The notes: generated by a model not told the origin, from the sequence alone. DNA of 60,717 nucleotides from Undibacterium sp. (GCA_030645915.1 JAUSNO010000022.1:1-60717); one strand, 5' to 3'; shown: positions 27,852-37,586, counted from the first letter of the stretch. Numbers and translations: made by a program.

Positions 27852-29035
27852 ATTTAATTGAACAAATTGAAGTCCAGCTCGATGCGCTCAATGCCAAGAG
27901 CTTGCGCCGTCGCCGCCGTATTGCCGATACCGCCTGCGCGCCGCGCGTAACGGTTGATGGCAATCCCATGCTGGCGTTTTGCAGCAACGATTATCTCGGC
28001 CTGGCTGCGCATCCCAAGATCATCGCCGCCTTGCGGGAAGGCGCAGAAAAATATGGCGTCGGCAGCGGCGCTTCGCACCTGATCAGCGGTCACAGCCGCG
28101 CCCATGCCATGCTGGAAGAGCGTCTGGCCGATTTCATGTCGGGCTATATCCCATCTGCCGCTGCGCTGTATTTTTGTACCGGCTATATGGCCAATCTGGC
28201 GATGTTGTCCGGCATGACGGCGGTAGCTGGGCCAGACACCGTGATCTTTTCAGAAGGGCTGAATCATGCCTCGCTGATCGATGGCGCCAAGCTGTCGCGC
28301 GCCCAGGTCAAGGTATTTCCGCACGGTGATGTGCTGGCGCTCAAGGCCATGCTGGAAAACAGCAACGCCACCAGCAAGATCGTCGTTACCGACAGCGTGT
28401 TCAGTATGGATGGTGATCTGGCACCGATCCCCGCGATACTTGCGCTGTGCGAGCAGCACAATGCCTGGCTCGTCATCGACGATGCGCATGGCTTTGGCTG
28501 TCTGGGTGAACATGGCCGTGGCGTGCTGGAACATTTTGATTTGCATTCACCCAACGTCATCTATATGGGTACGCTGGGCAAGGCCGCCGGCGTCGGCGGG
28601 GCCTTCGTCGCCGCGCATGCCACCGTGATCGACTGGCTGGTGCAAAAGGCGCGCCCGTATATTTACACCACCGCCGCACCGCCCGCGCTGGCGCACGCCC
28701 TGCTGACCAGCCTTGACATCATCGCCGGCGAAGAGGGCCATGCGCGCCGCCTGCATTTGCAAGACCTGATCGCGCAATTGCGTCGCGACCTGCGTCTCAA
28801 GCGCTGGGCGCTGATGGAATCGATCACCGCGATTCAGCCCATCATCATTGGCGACAACGCCGAATCCATGCGCGCCGCCGCCAGCCTGTACGAGCAAGGC
28901 CTGTGGGTGCCGGCGATACGCCCGCCGACAGTGCAGGAAGGCACGGCCAGATTGCGCGTCACCTTGTCTGCCGCGCACACCAATGACGATGTGGCCTGTG
29001 TGGTAGAAGCGATCAATGAGCTGGAGTCCGCATAA
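27848..29035 (+). CDS. bioF: 8-amino-7-oxononanoate synthase
   Basis: This 395-residue PLP enzyme condenses pimeloyl-thioester with alanine. Signatures are [63 protein letters not shown], and the PLP lysine K245 in [13 protein letters not shown]. It is coupled at both ends: a 4-nt ATGA overlap with bioA and a TAATG overlap with bioD. Confidence 0.96.
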   Translation: MNLIEQIEVQLDALNAKSLRRRRRIADTACAPRVTVDGNPMLAFCSNDYLGLAAHPKIIAALREGAEKYGVGSGASHLISGHSRAHAMLEERLADFMSGYIPSAAALYFCTGYMANLAMLSGMTAVAGPDTVIFSEGLNHASLIDGAKLSRAQVKVFPHGDVLALKAMLENSNATSKIVVTDSVFSMDGDLAPIPAILALCEQHNAWLVIDDAHGFGCLGEHGRGVLEHFDLHSPNVIYMGTLGKAAGVGGAFVAAHATVIDWLVQKARPYIYTTAAPPALAHALLTSLDIIAGEEGHARRLHLQDLIAQLRRDLRLKRWALMESITAIQPIIIGDNAESMRAAASLYEQGLWVPAIRPPTVQEGTARLRVTLSAAHTNDDVACVVEAINELESA

Positions 29036-29736
29036 TGAACGTTCAACAGGCTCAACAGCGCAGGCATGATTTTTTTGTCACCGGCACCGACACCGAGATC
29101 GGCAAGACCCTGGTCAGCGCGGCACTGTTGTTCGCCTTGGCAAAAACGGGTTTGCGCACAGCAGGGATGAAGCCGGTCGCTGCCGGCGCCACTCTGATCG
29201 ATGGCGCCTGGCATAACGAAGATGTGGATGCCTTGATGGCCGCCGCCAGCGTGCCGTGCGCGACGGAACTGGTCGCGCCGTATCTGATGCGCACGCCGGC
29301 GGCACCGCATATCGTGGCGCAACAGGAGCAGGTCAGCATTTCGGCCGCGCATATACTGGATTGTTACAGCCAGCTGACGCGCCAGGCCGACGCGGTCATC
29401 GTCGAAGGCGTGGGCGGTTTCTGCGTGCCGTTGAACGCAGAAATCACCACGGCAGACATCGCAGAGCAGCTAGCCTTGCCCGTGATTTTGGTGGTCGGCA
29501 TGCGCCTCGGCTGCATCAACCATGCACTGCTGACAGCGCAGGCGATTAAAGCGCAGGGATTGACGCTGGCAGGCTGGGTCGCGAATACCGTCGATGCCGA
29601 CATGTTGTATTTGAACGAGAATCTGGTCGCCATACGCGATCGGCTTTCAGCGCCTCTACTGGGCTGCATCCCTCGTTTGCAAAAGCCGTCAGCGCACGCT
29701 GCCGCAGAGTTTCTAAATTTAACTATTTTGAAGTAA
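29035..29736 (+). CDS. bioD: Dethiobiotin synthetase
   Basis: An ATP-dependent carboxylation of diaminopelargonate yields dethiobiotin. The 233-residue protein has the BioD P-loop FVTGTDTEIGKTLVSAALL (K24) and the EGVGGFCVPLN block. Its start overlaps the bioF stop (TAATG), and bioB follows after 9 nt. Confidence 0.95.
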   Translation: MNVQQAQQRRHDFFVTGTDTEIGKTLVSAALLFALAKTGLRTAGMKPVAAGATLIDGAWHNEDVDALMAAASVPCATELVAPYLMRTPAAPHIVAQQEQVSISAAHILDCYSQLTRQADAVIVEGVGGFCVPLNAEITTADIAEQLALPVILVVGMRLGCINHALLTAQAIKAQGLTLAGWVANTVDADMLYLNENLVAIRDRLSAPLLGCIPRLQKPSAHAAAEFLNLTILK

Positions 29737-29745
29737 GGAAAAATC

Positions 29746-30765
29746 ATGCAAGAGAACACCGCTCCACTCAGCTTCCAGACACCGGTCAAAACCATCAAAG
29801 CCGAAACCTGGCCCGTCGAAGACGTGCTCGCATTGTTTGATCTGCCATTCAATGAGTTGATGTTCAAGGCGCAGCAAACGCACCGCGACAACTTCCCCGA
29901 TGGCGATGTCGAACTGGCGACTTTGCTCTCGATCAAGACCGGCGGTTGCGAAGAAGATTGCGGCTACTGCCCACAAGCGGCACGGTATGACACCGGCGTA
30001 GAAGCCAAAAAAATGCTTGATGTGCGCGAAGTGCTGGACGCAGCCAAAGCCGCACGCGAAAACGGCGCGACCCGCTTCTGCATGGGCGCCGCCTGGCGCT
30101 CACCGAAAGAGCGCGACATGGAAAAAGTCGAGACCATGGTGCGCGAAGTCAAAGCTCTGGGTCTGGAAACCTGCGCTACCTTGGGTATGCTGGAAGAAAA
30201 ACAGGCGCAGCGTCTGGCCGATGCGGGTCTGGACTATTACAACCACAATCTCGATACGGCGCCTGAGTTTTACAGCAACGTCATTTCCACCCGCGATTAT
30301 CAAGACCGCCTTGATACACTTGGTCATGTGCGTACCGCCGGCCTGAAAGTCTGCTGTGGCGGCATCGTCGGCATGGGCGAATCCCGCCTGCAGCGCGCCG
30401 GCCTGATCGCGCAACTGGCTAACCTCAATCCCTATCCCGAATCTGTGCCGGTGAATCATCTGGTGCAGGTAGAAGGCACGCCTCTGCACGGCATCGATCC
30501 GCTTGATCCTCTGGAGTTTGTGCGCACCATCGCGGTCGCGCGACTGACCATGCCTAAGGCGCGTGTGCGCTTGTCCGCTGGCCGTAGACAGATGGGCGAA
30601 GCGGTGCAGGCGATGTGCTTTTTAGCCGGCGCGAATTCGATTTTTTACGGCGATAAATTGCTGACCACGGGTAACCCGGATGCCGAAGATGACCGCGTAC
30701 TGCTGGCTAAGTTGGGTCTGAAGACGCGTGGAAAAGTGGAAGCAAAAGCTGGCAGTTGCAATTAA
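29746..30765 (+). CDS. bioB: Biotin synthase
   Basis: This 339-residue radical SAM enzyme inserts sulfur into dethiobiotin. The [4Fe-4S] cysteines are C68, C72 and C75 in [18 protein letters not shown] (CxxxCxxC). [19 protein letters not shown] and [26 protein letters not shown] are conserved BioB blocks. AAGGAA at 29735 is a good ribosome site. It ends the biotin operon and is followed by a family C repeat and then liuD, whose product needs biotin. Confidence 0.97.
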   Translation: MQENTAPLSFQTPVKTIKAETWPVEDVLALFDLPFNELMFKAQQTHRDNFPDGDVELATLLSIKTGGCEEDCGYCPQAARYDTGVEAKKMLDVREVLDAAKAARENGATRFCMGAAWRSPKERDMEKVETMVREVKALGLETCATLGMLEEKQAQRLADAGLDYYNHNLDTAPEFYSNVISTRDYQDRLDTLGHVRTAGLKVCCGGIVGMGESRLQRAGLIAQLANLNPYPESVPVNHLVQVEGTPLHGIDPLDPLEFVRTIAVARLTMPKARVRLSAGRRQMGEAVQAMCFLAGANSIFYGDKLLTTGNPDAEDDRVLLAKLGLKTRGKVEAKAGSCN

Positions 30766-30778
30766 TTGATGTAGAGGC

Positions 30779-30886
30779 TTGTCCACGAAAAACACGAAAG
30801 GCACGAAAAATTCAATCTGGTTGTCGTCCCCGTGCGGCAAAGGTTTTGGCTTTATTTTCGTGTCCTTTTGTGTTTTTTGTGGACGA
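30779..30886. repeat. Dispersed inverted repeat, family C, copy 2
   Basis: The left arm starts TTGTCCACGAAAAACACGAA (30779-30810) and the right arm ends TTTTGTGTTTTTTGTGGACGA (one base short of full symmetry; 30854-30886). It is closely related to copy 1 at 14271-14370 and lies between bioB and liuD. Confidence 0.8.
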
Positions 30887-30915
30887 TGTTTTTCTTTTTT
30901 AAGAAAGTTTTACCC

Positions 30916-32913
30916 ATGTTCACCAAAATCCTCATCGCCAACCGCGGCGAAATCGCCTGCCGTGTTGCCGCTACCGCCCGCCGTATGGGCATCAAGACCG
31001 TCGCGGTGTATTCCGAAGCCGATGCCAACGCCAAACATGTGGCGGTCTGTGATGAAGCGGTGTTGATCGGCCCAGCGCCAGCTAAAGAAAGTTATCTGCG
31101 CGCGGATAAAATCATCGCCGTCGCCCTGGCAACCGGTGCGCAAGCGATTCATCCTGGCTATGGTTTCTTATCCGAAAACAGCGATTTTGCCGATGCCTGT
31201 GCCAAGGCCGGTCTGGTCTTCATCGGCCCGCCAGCCTCGGCGATCCGTGCCATGGGTAGCAAATCCGCCGCCAAGTCGCTGATGGAAAAAGCCAACGTGC
31301 CTTTGGTGCCCGGCTATCACGGCGAGAATCAGGATGCCGATTTCTTGCAGAACGAGGCTGACCGCATCGGTTACCCAGTCTTGCTCAAGGCCAGTGCCGG
31401 TGGTGGTGGCAAGGGCATGCGCGTGATCGAGCACAGCCTCGATTTCAAGGCGGCTCTGGCTTCCTGCAAACGCGAAGCGATCAGCTCGTTTGGTGACGAT
31501 AAGGTGCTGGCAGAAAAATACCTGCAGCGTCCACGCCATATCGAGATCCAGGTGTTTGCCGATACCCACGGCGATTGCGTGTATCTGTTCGAGCGTGATT
31601 GCTCGGTACAGCGCCGCCATCAAAAAGTACTCGAAGAAGCACCGGCACCGGGCATGCCGCCAGAGCGTCGCGCCGCCATGGGTGAGGCCGCAGTGGCCGC
31701 GGCCAAGGCGGTTGGTTACGTCGGTGCCGGTACGGTAGAGTTCATCGCCAATCAGGATGGCTCTTTCTATTTCATGGAAATGAACACCCGCCTGCAGGTA
31801 GAGCATCCGGTGACAGAAATGATCACAGGTACCGATCTGGTCGAGTGGCAATTGCGTGTGGCTGCCGGCGAGAAACTGCCGCTGCAACAGTCTGAACTGA
31901 AGATACACGGCCATGCGATAGAGGCACGCGTGTATGCTGAGAATCCGGAAAAAGGTTTCCTGCCATCCATCGGCACCTTGCGTCACGCCCGCACGCCGAA
32001 TGCAGTGAATTTTGAGCTAGGCGGCAGCACCGAGCCGGCGGCATTCCGCATCGACAGCGGCGTACGCGAAGGCGATACCATTTCACCGTTTTATGACCCG
32101 ATGATCGCCAAGATGATCGTCTGGGGCAACGACAGAACAGAGGCGCTGGCGCGCATGGCGCAAGCGCTGTCGCAATACCAGATCGTCGGCCTGTCATCAA
32201 ATATCGCCTTCCTGAAACGCCTGATAGAAAGCAAGGCGTTTTCCAGCGCCGATCTTGATACCGGTCTGATAGAACGTAATCAATCAGATTTATTCCCGGA
32301 AGTTATCCCAGCATCACTGGCAACTCTGGCGCTAGCCAGTATCTCCTTGTTGCAGTCGGAAAAAACCGCCGGCGATAATCCATGGCAAAGCAGCCAGGGC
32401 TGGCGCATGAACAGCCAGTTGCAACGTCAATTGCAACTCGACGAAGAAACGCACGCCCATGCAGTCCAGGTGACGTATCAGGCCGACGGCTGGCTGGTGC
32501 GCGCCGGTGACGCCGTGGCGCAGGTCAAGCTGGTATCCACAAATGTCAGCGATCTCGTGTTGTCCATTGGTGAGCAGACCGTACAGGGCACGGTAGTGCG
32601 CGACGGCGAATACTTGCACGTATTCAGCCAGGGCGTGCACACGGCTTTGCACTACAAGGACGCTTTAGCCCATGCCGGCGAAGCAGAAGCCGAAGGCGGC
32701 CGCCTGACGGCACCGATGCCGGGCAAGATCGTCGCGGTATTGGTCAGCAAGGAACAGGAAGTCAAAAAGGGCGACGCGCTGCTGATCATGGAAGCCATGA
32801 AGATGGAACACACCATCGCCGCGCCGCATGACGGCATCGTCGAGGAAGTCTTGTACGCGCTGGGCGATCAGGTCACAGAAGGCGCGCCTTTGCTGACGTT
32901 CAAGCAGGAGTAA
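30916..32913 (+). CDS. liuD: Methylcrotonyl-CoA carboxylase, biotin-carboxylase/carrier (alpha) subunit
   Basis: The 665-residue subunit charges its own biotin with bicarbonate and ATP. The order is biotin carboxylase N-domain (FTKILIANRGEIACRVAATA), ATP-grasp (KASAGGGGKGMRVI and FMEMNTRLQVEHPVTE), C-domain, a linker, and a biotinyl domain with the attachment lysine K629 in EAMKMEH. ATG 30916 matches the family start; the frame extends upstream into repeat DNA but that part is not expected to be translated. It partners with LiuB. Confidence 0.96.
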   Translation: MFTKILIANRGEIACRVAATARRMGIKTVAVYSEADANAKHVAVCDEAVLIGPAPAKESYLRADKIIAVALATGAQAIHPGYGFLSENSDFADACAKAGLVFIGPPASAIRAMGSKSAAKSLMEKANVPLVPGYHGENQDADFLQNEADRIGYPVLLKASAGGGGKGMRVIEHSLDFKAALASCKREAISSFGDDKVLAEKYLQRPRHIEIQVFADTHGDCVYLFERDCSVQRRHQKVLEEAPAPGMPPERRAAMGEAAVAAAKAVGYVGAGTVEFIANQDGSFYFMEMNTRLQVEHPVTEMITGTDLVEWQLRVAAGEKLPLQQSELKIHGHAIEARVYAENPEKGFLPSIGTLRHARTPNAVNFELGGSTEPAAFRIDSGVREGDTISPFYDPMIAKMIVWGNDRTEALARMAQALSQYQIVGLSSNIAFLKRLIESKAFSSADLDTGLIERNQSDLFPEVIPASLATLALASISLLQSEKTAGDNPWQSSQGWRMNSQLQRQLQLDEETHAHAVQVTYQADGWLVRAGDAVAQVKLVSTNVSDLVLSIGEQTVQGTVVRDGEYLHVFSQGVHTALHYKDALAHAGEAEAEGGRLTAPMPGKIVAVLVSKEQEVKKGDALLIMEAMKMEHTIAAPHDGIVEEVLYALGDQVTEGAPLLTFKQE

Positions 32914-32923
32914 TGTTGTGGAA

Positions 32924-33089
32924 CCCTTCTCCCGCAAGCGGGAGAGGGGCAGGGATGAGGGTGGTTGATCAATCCAAATGTAAAAAAATGACGGAAAAAA
33001 ATCATATGCGTATTAATCTGAAACCATTTCAGTTTTTGCAAACACCCTCATCCCCGACCCTTCTCCCGCGAGCGGGAGAAGGGAGTTAA
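32924..33089. repeat. CTCCCGC-type inverted repeat pair, family D
   Basis: The left unit 32924-32964 (CTTCTCCCGCAAGCGGGAGA followed by AGGGATGAGGGTGG) and the right unit 33043-33089 (ACCCTCATCCCCGACCCTTC followed by TCCCGCGAGCGGGAGAAGGG) are about 40-nt inverted copies of each other, and each contains its own hairpin. The right unit ends 2 nt before the DUF559 gene and supplies its ribosome site GGGAG. Confidence 0.85.
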
Positions 33090-33091
33090 GC

Positions 33092-33475
33092 ATGGATATT
33101 TATTTTCCTAAGAGTCCTGCCAGGCTCCCGGAAGACTTAAAAACCTGGGCAAAGGAAATGCGCAAAAATATGCCTGTTGCGGAAGTCTTGTTGTGGAAAT
33201 TACTACGCAATCGTAGCATCGCTGGCGCCAAGTTCAGACGGCAGTATCCGGCAGGCAGGTATATTCTGGATTTTTATTGTAATGAAAAGAAATTAGCGAT
33301 CGAGTTGGATGGCAGCCAGCATGCCGATCAACGTGAATATGACCAGCAACGCGATGCGTATTTACATACCTTGGGCATACGAATTTTAAGATTCTGGAAT
33401 AATCAGATGTTGCAAGAAACCGATGCCGTTTTGGAAGTGATTTATCAAGCGCTTACAGACTCTCCAACAAGCTAA
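33092..33475 (+). CDS. DUF559 protein, Vsr-like endonuclease fold
   Basis: The 127-residue protein is a full DUF559 domain. It shows RKNMPVAEVLLWKLLRNR, GAKFRRQYPAGRYILDFYC, KKLAIELDGSQH and RILRFWNNQML. The ILDFYC...AIELDG...Q pattern matches the PD-(D/E)XK-like core of very-short-patch-repair nucleases, so a DNA nickase role is plausible but not shown for this family. It sits between liuD and ghrA inside the leucine cluster, between two copies of a 19-bp direct repeat (33071-33089 and 33495-33513). That looks like a mobile insertion. Confidence 0.85.
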   Translation: MDIYFPKSPARLPEDLKTWAKEMRKNMPVAEVLLWKLLRNRSIAGAKFRRQYPAGRYILDFYCNEKKLAIELDGSQHADQREYDQQRDAYLHTLGIRILRFWNNQMLQETDAVLEVIYQALTDSPTS

Positions 33476-33480
33476 TAAGA

Positions 33481-33513
33481 ACCCCCCTCCCGCAAGCGGG
33501 AGAAGGGAGTTAA
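33481..33513. repeat. CTCCCGC-type repeat, family D, copy after the DUF559 gene
   Basis: CTCCCGCAAGCGGGAG forms a hairpin and continues into AGCGGGAGAAGGGAGTTAA (33495-33513), identical to 33071-33089 on the other side of the DUF559 gene. Confidence 0.82.
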
Positions 33514-33526
33514 CCGCTAACATATA

Positions 33527-34462
33527 ATGAATATGGATATCATTTTTCACGCCACAGGTGGCAACCCGGAAGCTTGGCTCAACTCACTCCAGCAAGCCAT
33601 GCCGGGTGCCAACATCCGCGTCTGGCAAGAAGGCGATACCGCCCCCGCCGATTACGCGCTGGTCTGGAAGCCACCCGCCGCCATGCTGCGCGGACGCACC
33701 GATCTCAAGGCGATTTTCAATCTCGGTGCGGGTGTTGATGCGATTTTGCAGCTGGGTGATGCGCTGCCGGCGGGCGTGCCCGTCATCCGGATAGACGATG
33801 CCGGCATGGGCGTCCAGATGGGCGAGTTTGTCACGCATGCGGTGCTGCGCTATTTCCGCCGGCTCGATGACTATGCGATGCAAAACCGTGAGCAACTCTG
33901 GCGTTGCCTGGCGCCGTATGAAAAAGAAGATTTCAGCATAGGCGTGCTCGGTCTGGGCGTGCTCGGCAACCGCATCATCGATGCCTTGCGGCCTTTCGGG
34001 TTTCCGCTGCATGGCTGGAGCCGCACACAAAAAGATCTGCCCGGTGTGATTTGTCACTCAGGTCAGGAAGGTCTCGATCACTTCCTGCGCGCCTCGCGCG
34101 TGCTGGTGGTGATCTTGCCGCTGACGGCAGAAACCGAAGACATTCTGCATCACGCCAATCTTGCCAAATTGCCGCGTGGCGCCTATGTCATCAATGTGGC
34201 GCGTGGCGCGCATCTGGTCGATGCCGATCTGCTGGCATTGATACGGCAGGGGCATATTGCCGGCGCGACTCTGGACGTATTCCGTGAAGAGCCGCTGGCG
34301 CCAGCGCACCCGTTCTGGCAAGAGCCGCGCATCAGGATTACCCCGCATATTTCGGCGCTGACGGTACGCGGCGAAAGCGCACGCCAGATCGCGACAAAAA
34401 TTGCCGCATTAGAAGACGGGCAGCAGGTCATTGGCCTGGTCGATCAATCGAGAGGATATTGA
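33527..34462 (+). CDS. ghrA: Glyoxylate/hydroxypyruvate reductase A (D-2-hydroxyacid dehydrogenase family)
   Basis: This NAD(P)H-dependent enzyme reduces glyoxylate and hydroxypyruvate. The 311-residue chain has the Rossmann motif GVLGLGVLGNRI and the catalytic Arg in INVARGAHLVD. The Glu is in DVFREEPL and the His in ITPHISALT. GhrA-type features are the N-terminal WKPPAAMLRGRTDLKAIFNLGAGVDAIL and the short length. Two start ATGs (33527, 33533) are possible and the ribosome site is weak. The stop lies 1 nt before liuE. Glyoxylate removal fits with the AceK-controlled glyoxylate bypass. Confidence 0.88.
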   Translation: MNMDIIFHATGGNPEAWLNSLQQAMPGANIRVWQEGDTAPADYALVWKPPAAMLRGRTDLKAIFNLGAGVDAILQLGDALPAGVPVIRIDDAGMGVQMGEFVTHAVLRYFRRLDDYAMQNREQLWRCLAPYEKEDFSIGVLGLGVLGNRIIDALRPFGFPLHGWSRTQKDLPGVICHSGQEGLDHFLRASRVLVVILPLTAETEDILHHANLAKLPRGAYVINVARGAHLVDADLLALIRQGHIAGATLDVFREEPLAPAHPFWQEPRIRITPHISALTVRGESARQIATKIAALEDGQQVIGLVDQSRGY

Positions 34463-34463
34463 T

Positions 34464-35375
34464 ATGTCAGCATTGCCAACACAGGTAAAAATCGTTGAAG
34501 TCGGCCCGCGTGACGGCCTGCAAAACGAGAAAGAAACCATCTCCGCCGAGATCAAGATCGCCTTGGTCAATCAGCTGACCGAGGCCGGTTTTAGCAACAT
34601 CGAGGCAGCTTCGTTTGTCTCGCCAAAATGGGTGCCGCAGATGGCCACCTCCACCGAAGTGATGGCGGGCATCAAGCGCAAGCCGGGCGTGATCTACTCG
34701 GTGCTGACACCGAACATGAAGGGCTTTGAAGCCGCGCTCGCCGCGGGTGCCGATGAAGTCGTGATCTTCAGCTCGGCCTCGGAAGCCTTCGCGCAAAAGA
34801 ACATCAATTGCTCGATAGAAGAATCGATACAGCGCTTTCAGGAAGTCGCCGCTGCCGCCAAGCTTAACAAGATCCGCCTGCGCGGCTCGATTAGCTGCGC
34901 CTTCGGCTGTCCGTACCAGGGCGAGGTTGATCCCGCCAGCGTGGCCGATGTGGTCAGGCGCCTGCGTGACCTTGGCTGCGACGAGATCGACATCGCCGAC
35001 ACCATAGGCGTCGGTACGGCGCGCCATGTACAGCAGGTGATGCAGCTGGTGGCGCAGGATTTCCCTATCAACAGTTTGTCGGGGCACTTCCACGACACCT
35101 ACGGCCAGGCGCTGGCGAATATTTACGCCAGCCTGGAAGTCGGCATTTCGATTTTCCATTCTTCCGTCGCCGGCCTGGGCGGCTGCCCTTACGCCAAAGG
35201 CGCGACCGGCAATGTGGCGACCGAAGACGTGCTGTTTTTGATGCAGGGGCTGGGCATAGAGACGGGTATTGATCTGAATGCGGTGGTCGATGCCGGACAA
35301 TTCATTTCCACCCATCTGGGACGCAAGGCGGTCAGCCGTGCGGGCAATGCCCTGGCGGCTAAGCGCCTGGCCTGA
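34464..35375 (+). CDS. liuE: Hydroxymethylglutaryl-CoA lyase
   Basis: The last enzyme of the leucine pathway splits HMG-CoA into acetyl-CoA and acetoacetate. The 303-residue TIM-barrel shows VEVGPRDGLQNE, the metal/catalytic ADTIGVGTARH and GHFHDTYG. It also has the HMG-CoA lyase signature GLGGCPYAKGATGNVATED with its loop cysteine. AGAGGA supports ATG 34464, one base after the ghrA stop, so the two are co-transcribed. Confidence 0.96.
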   Translation: MSALPTQVKIVEVGPRDGLQNEKETISAEIKIALVNQLTEAGFSNIEAASFVSPKWVPQMATSTEVMAGIKRKPGVIYSVLTPNMKGFEAALAAGADEVVIFSSASEAFAQKNINCSIEESIQRFQEVAAAAKLNKIRLRGSISCAFGCPYQGEVDPASVADVVRRLRDLGCDEIDIADTIGVGTARHVQQVMQLVAQDFPINSLSGHFHDTYGQALANIYASLEVGISIFHSSVAGLGGCPYAKGATGNVATEDVLFLMQGLGIETGIDLNAVVDAGQFISTHLGRKAVSRAGNALAAKRLA

Positions 35376-35388
35376 AAAGACCGCATCA

Positions 35389-36477
35389 ATGAAGTTATCC
35401 AGTGTTACGCAAGGCAAGAACAATAATTTCAACCTGATCCGCATCATCGCGGCGCTTGCCGTCCTTTTTGGTCATAGTTACGCTTTGCTTGGTCAGCCTG
35501 AGCCTCTGGGCAAGCTTTTAGGCATGAGTGTAGGGTCGATTGCGGTGGACATTTTTTTCATCACCAGCGGCTTTCTGGTCGCGGGTAGCCTGCTGGTCAG
35601 GCAAAACATCGGCGACTATATCTGGGCCCGAGTGCTGCGCATTTTTCCTGCATTGTGGGTCATGCTGGTGCTGACGGTATTTTGTCTTGGGGCGCTGTTA
35701 ACCTCATGGCCGCTGGCGGCGTATTTGTCGCACCCCGATATCTATGCATACTTGATGAAATGCGCCAGCCTGGTGACGGGCGTCGCCTATTCTCTACCTG
35801 GCGTATTTGATCAAAACCCTTTCAAGAGTGTGATGAATGGCTCGCTGTGGACGATGCCATATGAAGTCACCATGTACTTTATTCTGGGCATTTTCTGGCT
35901 CGTCTATCGTCTTGGCAAGCGAGCGAATCTGCCCCAATCCGGCTGGGGTGTGGTGGCTGCCGTATTGATATCGTTGCTATTCCTGTTTGAGCAACTTCAC
36001 CTATTGGATACAGGGGAATTTGTCCGGACTTTCTTCATGTTCTTCACCGGCGCCGCTTACTTTTTATTGAAACAACGCGTCACGCTGTCACATCGTTTTT
36101 TTGGCTTATGCCTGTTCGCTTTGTTGCTGGCGGGGGTAGCCGGCAAGCACGCATTTTCCATCGTCTACTACCTGACGATTGCCTATCTGCTGTTTTACCT
36201 CGCCTACCTGCCCTCTGGCGCGATCAGAAAATACAATGCGCTGGGCGATTACTCCTACGGCGTGTATATCTACGCGTTCCCGGTGCAACAGGCGCTTGCT
36301 GCTACCTATCCGGGAATTTCAGTAGCGGCGATGCTGTTGGGTTCTGCCACGGTGACGCTGGCGCTGGCTATCCTGTCGTGGCATCTGATTGAAAAGCGCG
36401 CGCTACGCCTCAAAGGATTTTTATCAACGCGCCCCGCCGGATTATCCGCTACAGGGGCTTCAACGCTCGTCAAATAG
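35389..36477 (+). CDS. Acyltransferase-3 family membrane protein
   Basis: The 362-residue integral membrane protein has about ten hydrophobic segments and the Acyltransferase_3 pattern. NFNLIRIIAALAVLFGHSYAL carries the conserved His, AVDIFFITSGFLVAGSLL follows, and then RVLRIFPALWVMLVL. Such enzymes O-acylate surface sugars or lipids, with the acyl donor taken from the cytoplasm. ATG 35389, 13 nt after liuE, is chosen because it directly precedes the domain; no good ribosome site is visible. The target is unknown. Confidence 0.88.
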   Translation: MKLSSVTQGKNNNFNLIRIIAALAVLFGHSYALLGQPEPLGKLLGMSVGSIAVDIFFITSGFLVAGSLLVRQNIGDYIWARVLRIFPALWVMLVLTVFCLGALLTSWPLAAYLSHPDIYAYLMKCASLVTGVAYSLPGVFDQNPFKSVMNGSLWTMPYEVTMYFILGIFWLVYRLGKRANLPQSGWGVVAAVLISLLFLFEQLHLLDTGEFVRTFFMFFTGAAYFLLKQRVTLSHRFFGLCLFALLLAGVAGKHAFSIVYYLTIAYLLFYLAYLPSGAIRKYNALGDYSYGVYIYAFPVQQALAATYPGISVAAMLLGSATVTLALAILSWHLIEKRALRLKGFLSTRPAGLSATGASTLVK

Positions 36478-36503
36478 CTGTCAATTTAAAAAATGCCATG
36501 CCG

Positions 36504-36570
36504 CTCACGCAATACCCATGCGGGTTTGCGGGCACATGCCGCCAGCAGGCGCATGGACAGTGCGTGCTGG
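36504..36570. repeat. Dispersed inverted repeat, family A, copy 5 (reverse)
   Basis: CTCACGCAATACCCATGCGG at the left pairs with GGCGCATGGACAGTGCGTGC at the right. The centre GGTTTGCGGGCACATGCCGC is the reverse complement of the centre of copy 2, so this copy is inverted. Confidence 0.78.
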
Positions 36571-36726
36571 AAGGGTGCATTTTCCAGTTTTCATCCTTTT
36601 CCGGTATTTTCTGGCGTTTATTACCACCGTAAAATCAAGCCACGGCGCAGAAAACACCGATAAAATGCCACGCACTTTGCAGCTTTTCCTGCAATGCAAA
36701 ACTCTCTTATTTTTTTAGGAAAAATC

Positions 36727-37518
36727 ATGGCAATGGATGTAATTGACTATCAAATTTTTGGTGATGACATGCAGTTCGTCGAGATTGAATTAGACCCCGA
36801 GGAAGCCGTAGTCGGCGAGGCCGGCGCCATGTTTTATATGGAAGACGAGATCCAGATGGAAACCATCTTTGGCGATGGCTCTGCATCCCAGGGTGGCCTG
36901 ATGGGCAAGCTGATGGGCGCAGGCAAGCGTCTGGTAACGGGCGAATCGCTGTTCACCACGGTCTTCATGAACGGTGGCCGCAGCAAGCGCAAGGTGGCAT
37001 TCGGCGCGGCCTATCCCGGCAAGATCGTCCCCATGCATCTGGGTGAGATGGGCGGCACTTTGCTGTGCCAGAAAGATGCGTTCCTGTGCGCTGCCAAGGG
37101 CGTGTCGCTGGGCATCGCGTTTCAGAAAAAGCTCGGCGCCGGCTTCTTTGGCGGTGAAGGTTTTATCCTGCAGAAACTCGAAGGCGACGGTCTGGCCTTC
37201 ATCCACGCGGGCGGCGCGATCATAGAAAAAACCTTGCAGCCTGGCCAGACCTTGCGCGTCGATACCGGTTGCGTCGTCGCGTTCACCAGCACTGTCGATT
37301 ACGACATCCAGTATGTCGGCGGCATCAAGACCGCCCTGTTCGGTGGCGAAGGCATGTTCTTTACTACCCTGCGCGGCCCGGGCAAGATCTGGCTGCAGTC
37401 GCTGCCGCTGGCGCGCCTGGCCAACCGCATCGTCGGCGCATCCAAGGTCGGTGGCAGCAAGGGCGGCGAACAAGGTTCGGTGCTGGGCGGCCTGGGCAAT
37501 CTGTTCGAGAAAGACTAG
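36727..37518 (+). CDS. AIM24/TIGR00266-family protein
   Basis: The 263-residue protein belongs to the AIM24 family (formerly DUF124/TIGR00266), a double-stranded beta-helix with glycine-rich turns. Recognisable parts are [40 protein letters not shown], and VQ-like [20 protein letters not shown]. Its biochemical role is unknown; a mitochondrial homologue affects membrane organisation. The C-terminal [20 protein letters not shown] is low in complexity. TAGGAAAA precedes ATG 36727. Confidence 0.88.
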   Translation: MAMDVIDYQIFGDDMQFVEIELDPEEAVVGEAGAMFYMEDEIQMETIFGDGSASQGGLMGKLMGAGKRLVTGESLFTTVFMNGGRSKRKVAFGAAYPGKIVPMHLGEMGGTLLCQKDAFLCAAKGVSLGIAFQKKLGAGFFGGEGFILQKLEGDGLAFIHAGGAIIEKTLQPGQTLRVDTGCVVAFTSTVDYDIQYVGGIKTALFGGEGMFFTTLRGPGKIWLQSLPLARLANRIVGASKVGGSKGGEQGSVLGGLGNLFEKD

Positions 37519-37543
37519 TTTCGCGTCGGCATTGTTCTTCCGG

Positions 37544-37586
37544 CAGGCGCATGTTTGCATGGTCTGCCCATGCCAACATGCGCCTG
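37544..37586. repeat. Strong intergenic hairpin after the AIM24-like gene
   Basis: CAGGCGCATGTTTGCATGG (37544-37562) and CCATGCCAACATGCGCCTG (37568-37586) are complementary over 19 bp with one mismatch and a 5-nt loop. There is no T tract. It may be an RNA-stability hairpin or a lone relative of the repeats here; its sequence is not that of family A. Confidence 0.7.

Noticed and set aside
37544..37586. Hairpin after the AIM24-like gene as a family A member or terminator
   Set aside because: The arms (GGCGCATGTTTGCATGG) lack the CACTATCCATGCG core, and there is no T tract.
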